DNA of 7,178 nt. Origin: Comamonas sp. (GTDB taxonomy: Bacteria > Pseudomonadota > Gammaproteobacteria > Burkholderiales > Burkholderiaceae_C). Of this stretch, positions 6,730 through 7,178 are shown piece after piece. The translations under genes and the position numbers were made by a program. The stretch covers positions 1 through 7,178 of the forward strand of contig JAHAYB010000249.1 in assembly GCA_018384835.1 (NCBI GenBank), given 5' to 3'. The notes beneath the pieces were generated by a model that did no database searches, had not been told where the DNA came from, and saw only the letters and a program-made list of their open reading frames with translations. Position 1 is the stretch's first letter. Each line of letters starts with the position of its first letter.

Positions 6730-6754
6730 ACTGGGGTTTCTACCCAGTGCTTTT
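6730..6754. terminator. Bidirectional terminator-like hairpin between proV and acs
   Basis: ACTGGG (6730-6735) pairs with CCCAGT (6743-6748) around a seven-base loop. On plus, GC and TTTT follow (6751-6754); on minus, the stem runs directly into T residues (A-run 6726-6730 on plus) with a second T-run a few bases on (A-run 6717-6722). It sits between two divergent genes and so does not end either of them, which suggests a further short transcript in the region or a regulatory hairpin in the acs leader. Confidence 0.55.
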
Positions 6755-6912
6755 ACTGCTTTTAGCGCTTGCTTAGTCAGTAGTCTGTAAGTCGCTTGTC
6801 GCACAGTTTGTAGAGTCGCCCAGGCAGCAGTAATCAAGGTTTGACGGCAGCTTTTTATGCCAGCTGACTGGGGCGTAGCGCAATTCTTATTTTTTTGATC
6901 TCAGGAGACCGC
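6755..6912 (+). promoter_or_regulatory. Upstream region of acs
   Basis: This stretch should hold the acs promoter. I see no strong sigma-70 pair. An inverted repeat CAGCT (6848-6852) / AGCTG (6862-6866) with an overlapping GGCA...TGCC lies about 50 bases ahead of the start and could be an operator. A T-rich run (6888-6897) precedes the ribosome binding site AGGAG (6903-6907). Confidence 0.35.
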
Positions 6913-7178
6913 ATGAGCAGCAACAACATTGAATCCGTACTGGTGGAAAACCGCGTATTCCCCCCTTCTGAAGCGGTGCAGAAAGCCGCTCGTATCTCAG
7001 GTATGGATGGCTACAACGCCCTGTGCGCTGAAGCAGAAAAAGACTACGAAGGCTTCTGGGCTAACTTGGCGCGTGAAAACGTGGTGTGGACCAAGCCATT
7101 TACCGAGGTGCTCGACGAGAGCAACGCCCCCTTCTATAAGTGGTTTGCCGATGGCGAGTTAAACGCTAGCGCCAACTG
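6913..7178 (+). CDS. acs: Acetyl-CoA synthetase, N-terminal part
   Basis: Acs is the cytoplasmic AMP-forming ligase that activates acetate to acetyl-CoA through acetyl-adenylate. Only 88 complete codons are in the window; the gene runs off the right edge. The ATG at 6913 follows AGGAG (6903-6907) at five bases. The visible part matches the N-terminal acetyl-CoA synthetase domain: [13 protein letters not shown] near residue 16, [20 protein letters not shown] (35-54), [12 protein letters not shown], and [16 protein letters not shown] at the window end. The ATP-binding and catalytic motifs lie outside, so activity cannot be judged. It is divergent from proVWX and is presumably controlled on its own. 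A propionyl-CoA synthetase would look similar at this depth but is less likely. Confidence 0.93.
   Translation, partial: MSSNNIESVLVENRVFPPSEAVQKAARISGMDGYNALCAEAEKDYEGFWANLARENVVWTKPFTEVLDESNAPFYKWFADGELNASAN

Noticed and set aside
6900..6916. Resemblance to a cobalamin riboswitch B12 box (CAGGAGACC near the acs start)
   Set aside because: The conserved riboswitch core is not visible upstream, and the match is explained by the acs ribosome binding site.
1..7178. CRISPR arrays, insertion sequences or phage genes
   Set aside because: No spaced repeat array, transposase, terminal inverted repeat or phage-like protein was seen.

Overview
The window looks like chromosomal DNA of a Gram-negative betaproteobacterium, probably of the Burkholderiales/Comamonadaceae type. 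This is inferred from protein style, moderately high GC and a tRNA gene with encoded CCA; no marker gene fixes the genus. It holds the 3' end of a tRNA gene, five protein genes on the minus strand (lolA, a MscS-like membrane protein, proX, proW, proV), and the start of acs on the plus strand.

Layout. 1-39 is the tail of a tRNA (perhaps tRNA-Lys), followed by its terminator. Convergent to it is lolA (139-894, minus), which encodes the periplasmic carrier taking lipoproteins to the outer membrane. A strong hairpin terminator at 975-1025 separates lolA from the gene upstream of it, a 489-residue polytopic protein of the MscS/conserved-TM-helix type (1059-2528, minus). That gene is preceded by two textbook intrinsic terminators in tandem, the second ending just ahead of its ribosome binding site. 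2752-6262 (minus) is a proVWX (ProU) operon for glycine betaine/proline betaine uptake, in the order proV-proW-proX. A 650-base intergenic region (6263-6912) separates it from the divergent acs gene, of which 88 codons are present.

How the genes work together. ProX captures betaine in the periplasm, ProW is the membrane channel subunit and ProV the ATPase with C-terminal CBS domains; together they load the cell with compatible solute at high osmolarity. The MscS-like gene next door belongs to a family linked to relief of membrane tension, so the pair may form an osmotic-stress neighbourhood, although the terminators argue that they are separate transcription units. acs (acetate to acetyl-CoA) and lolA are housekeeping genes without an evident functional link to the osmotic genes.

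Most notable points. (1) proV is split by an apparent one-base deletion at about 5877-5878, separating the Walker A/Q-loop half from the signature/Walker B half; this is either a real inactivating mutation or a sequencing error. (2) The tandem terminators sit inside the leader of the MscS-like gene. (3) That protein is built from five repeats of about 91 residues and ends right after its pore-like helix. (4) The region ahead of proV is rich in hairpins and could be a long structured leader or an RNA gene. I did not find a convincingly new multi-gene system in this window.
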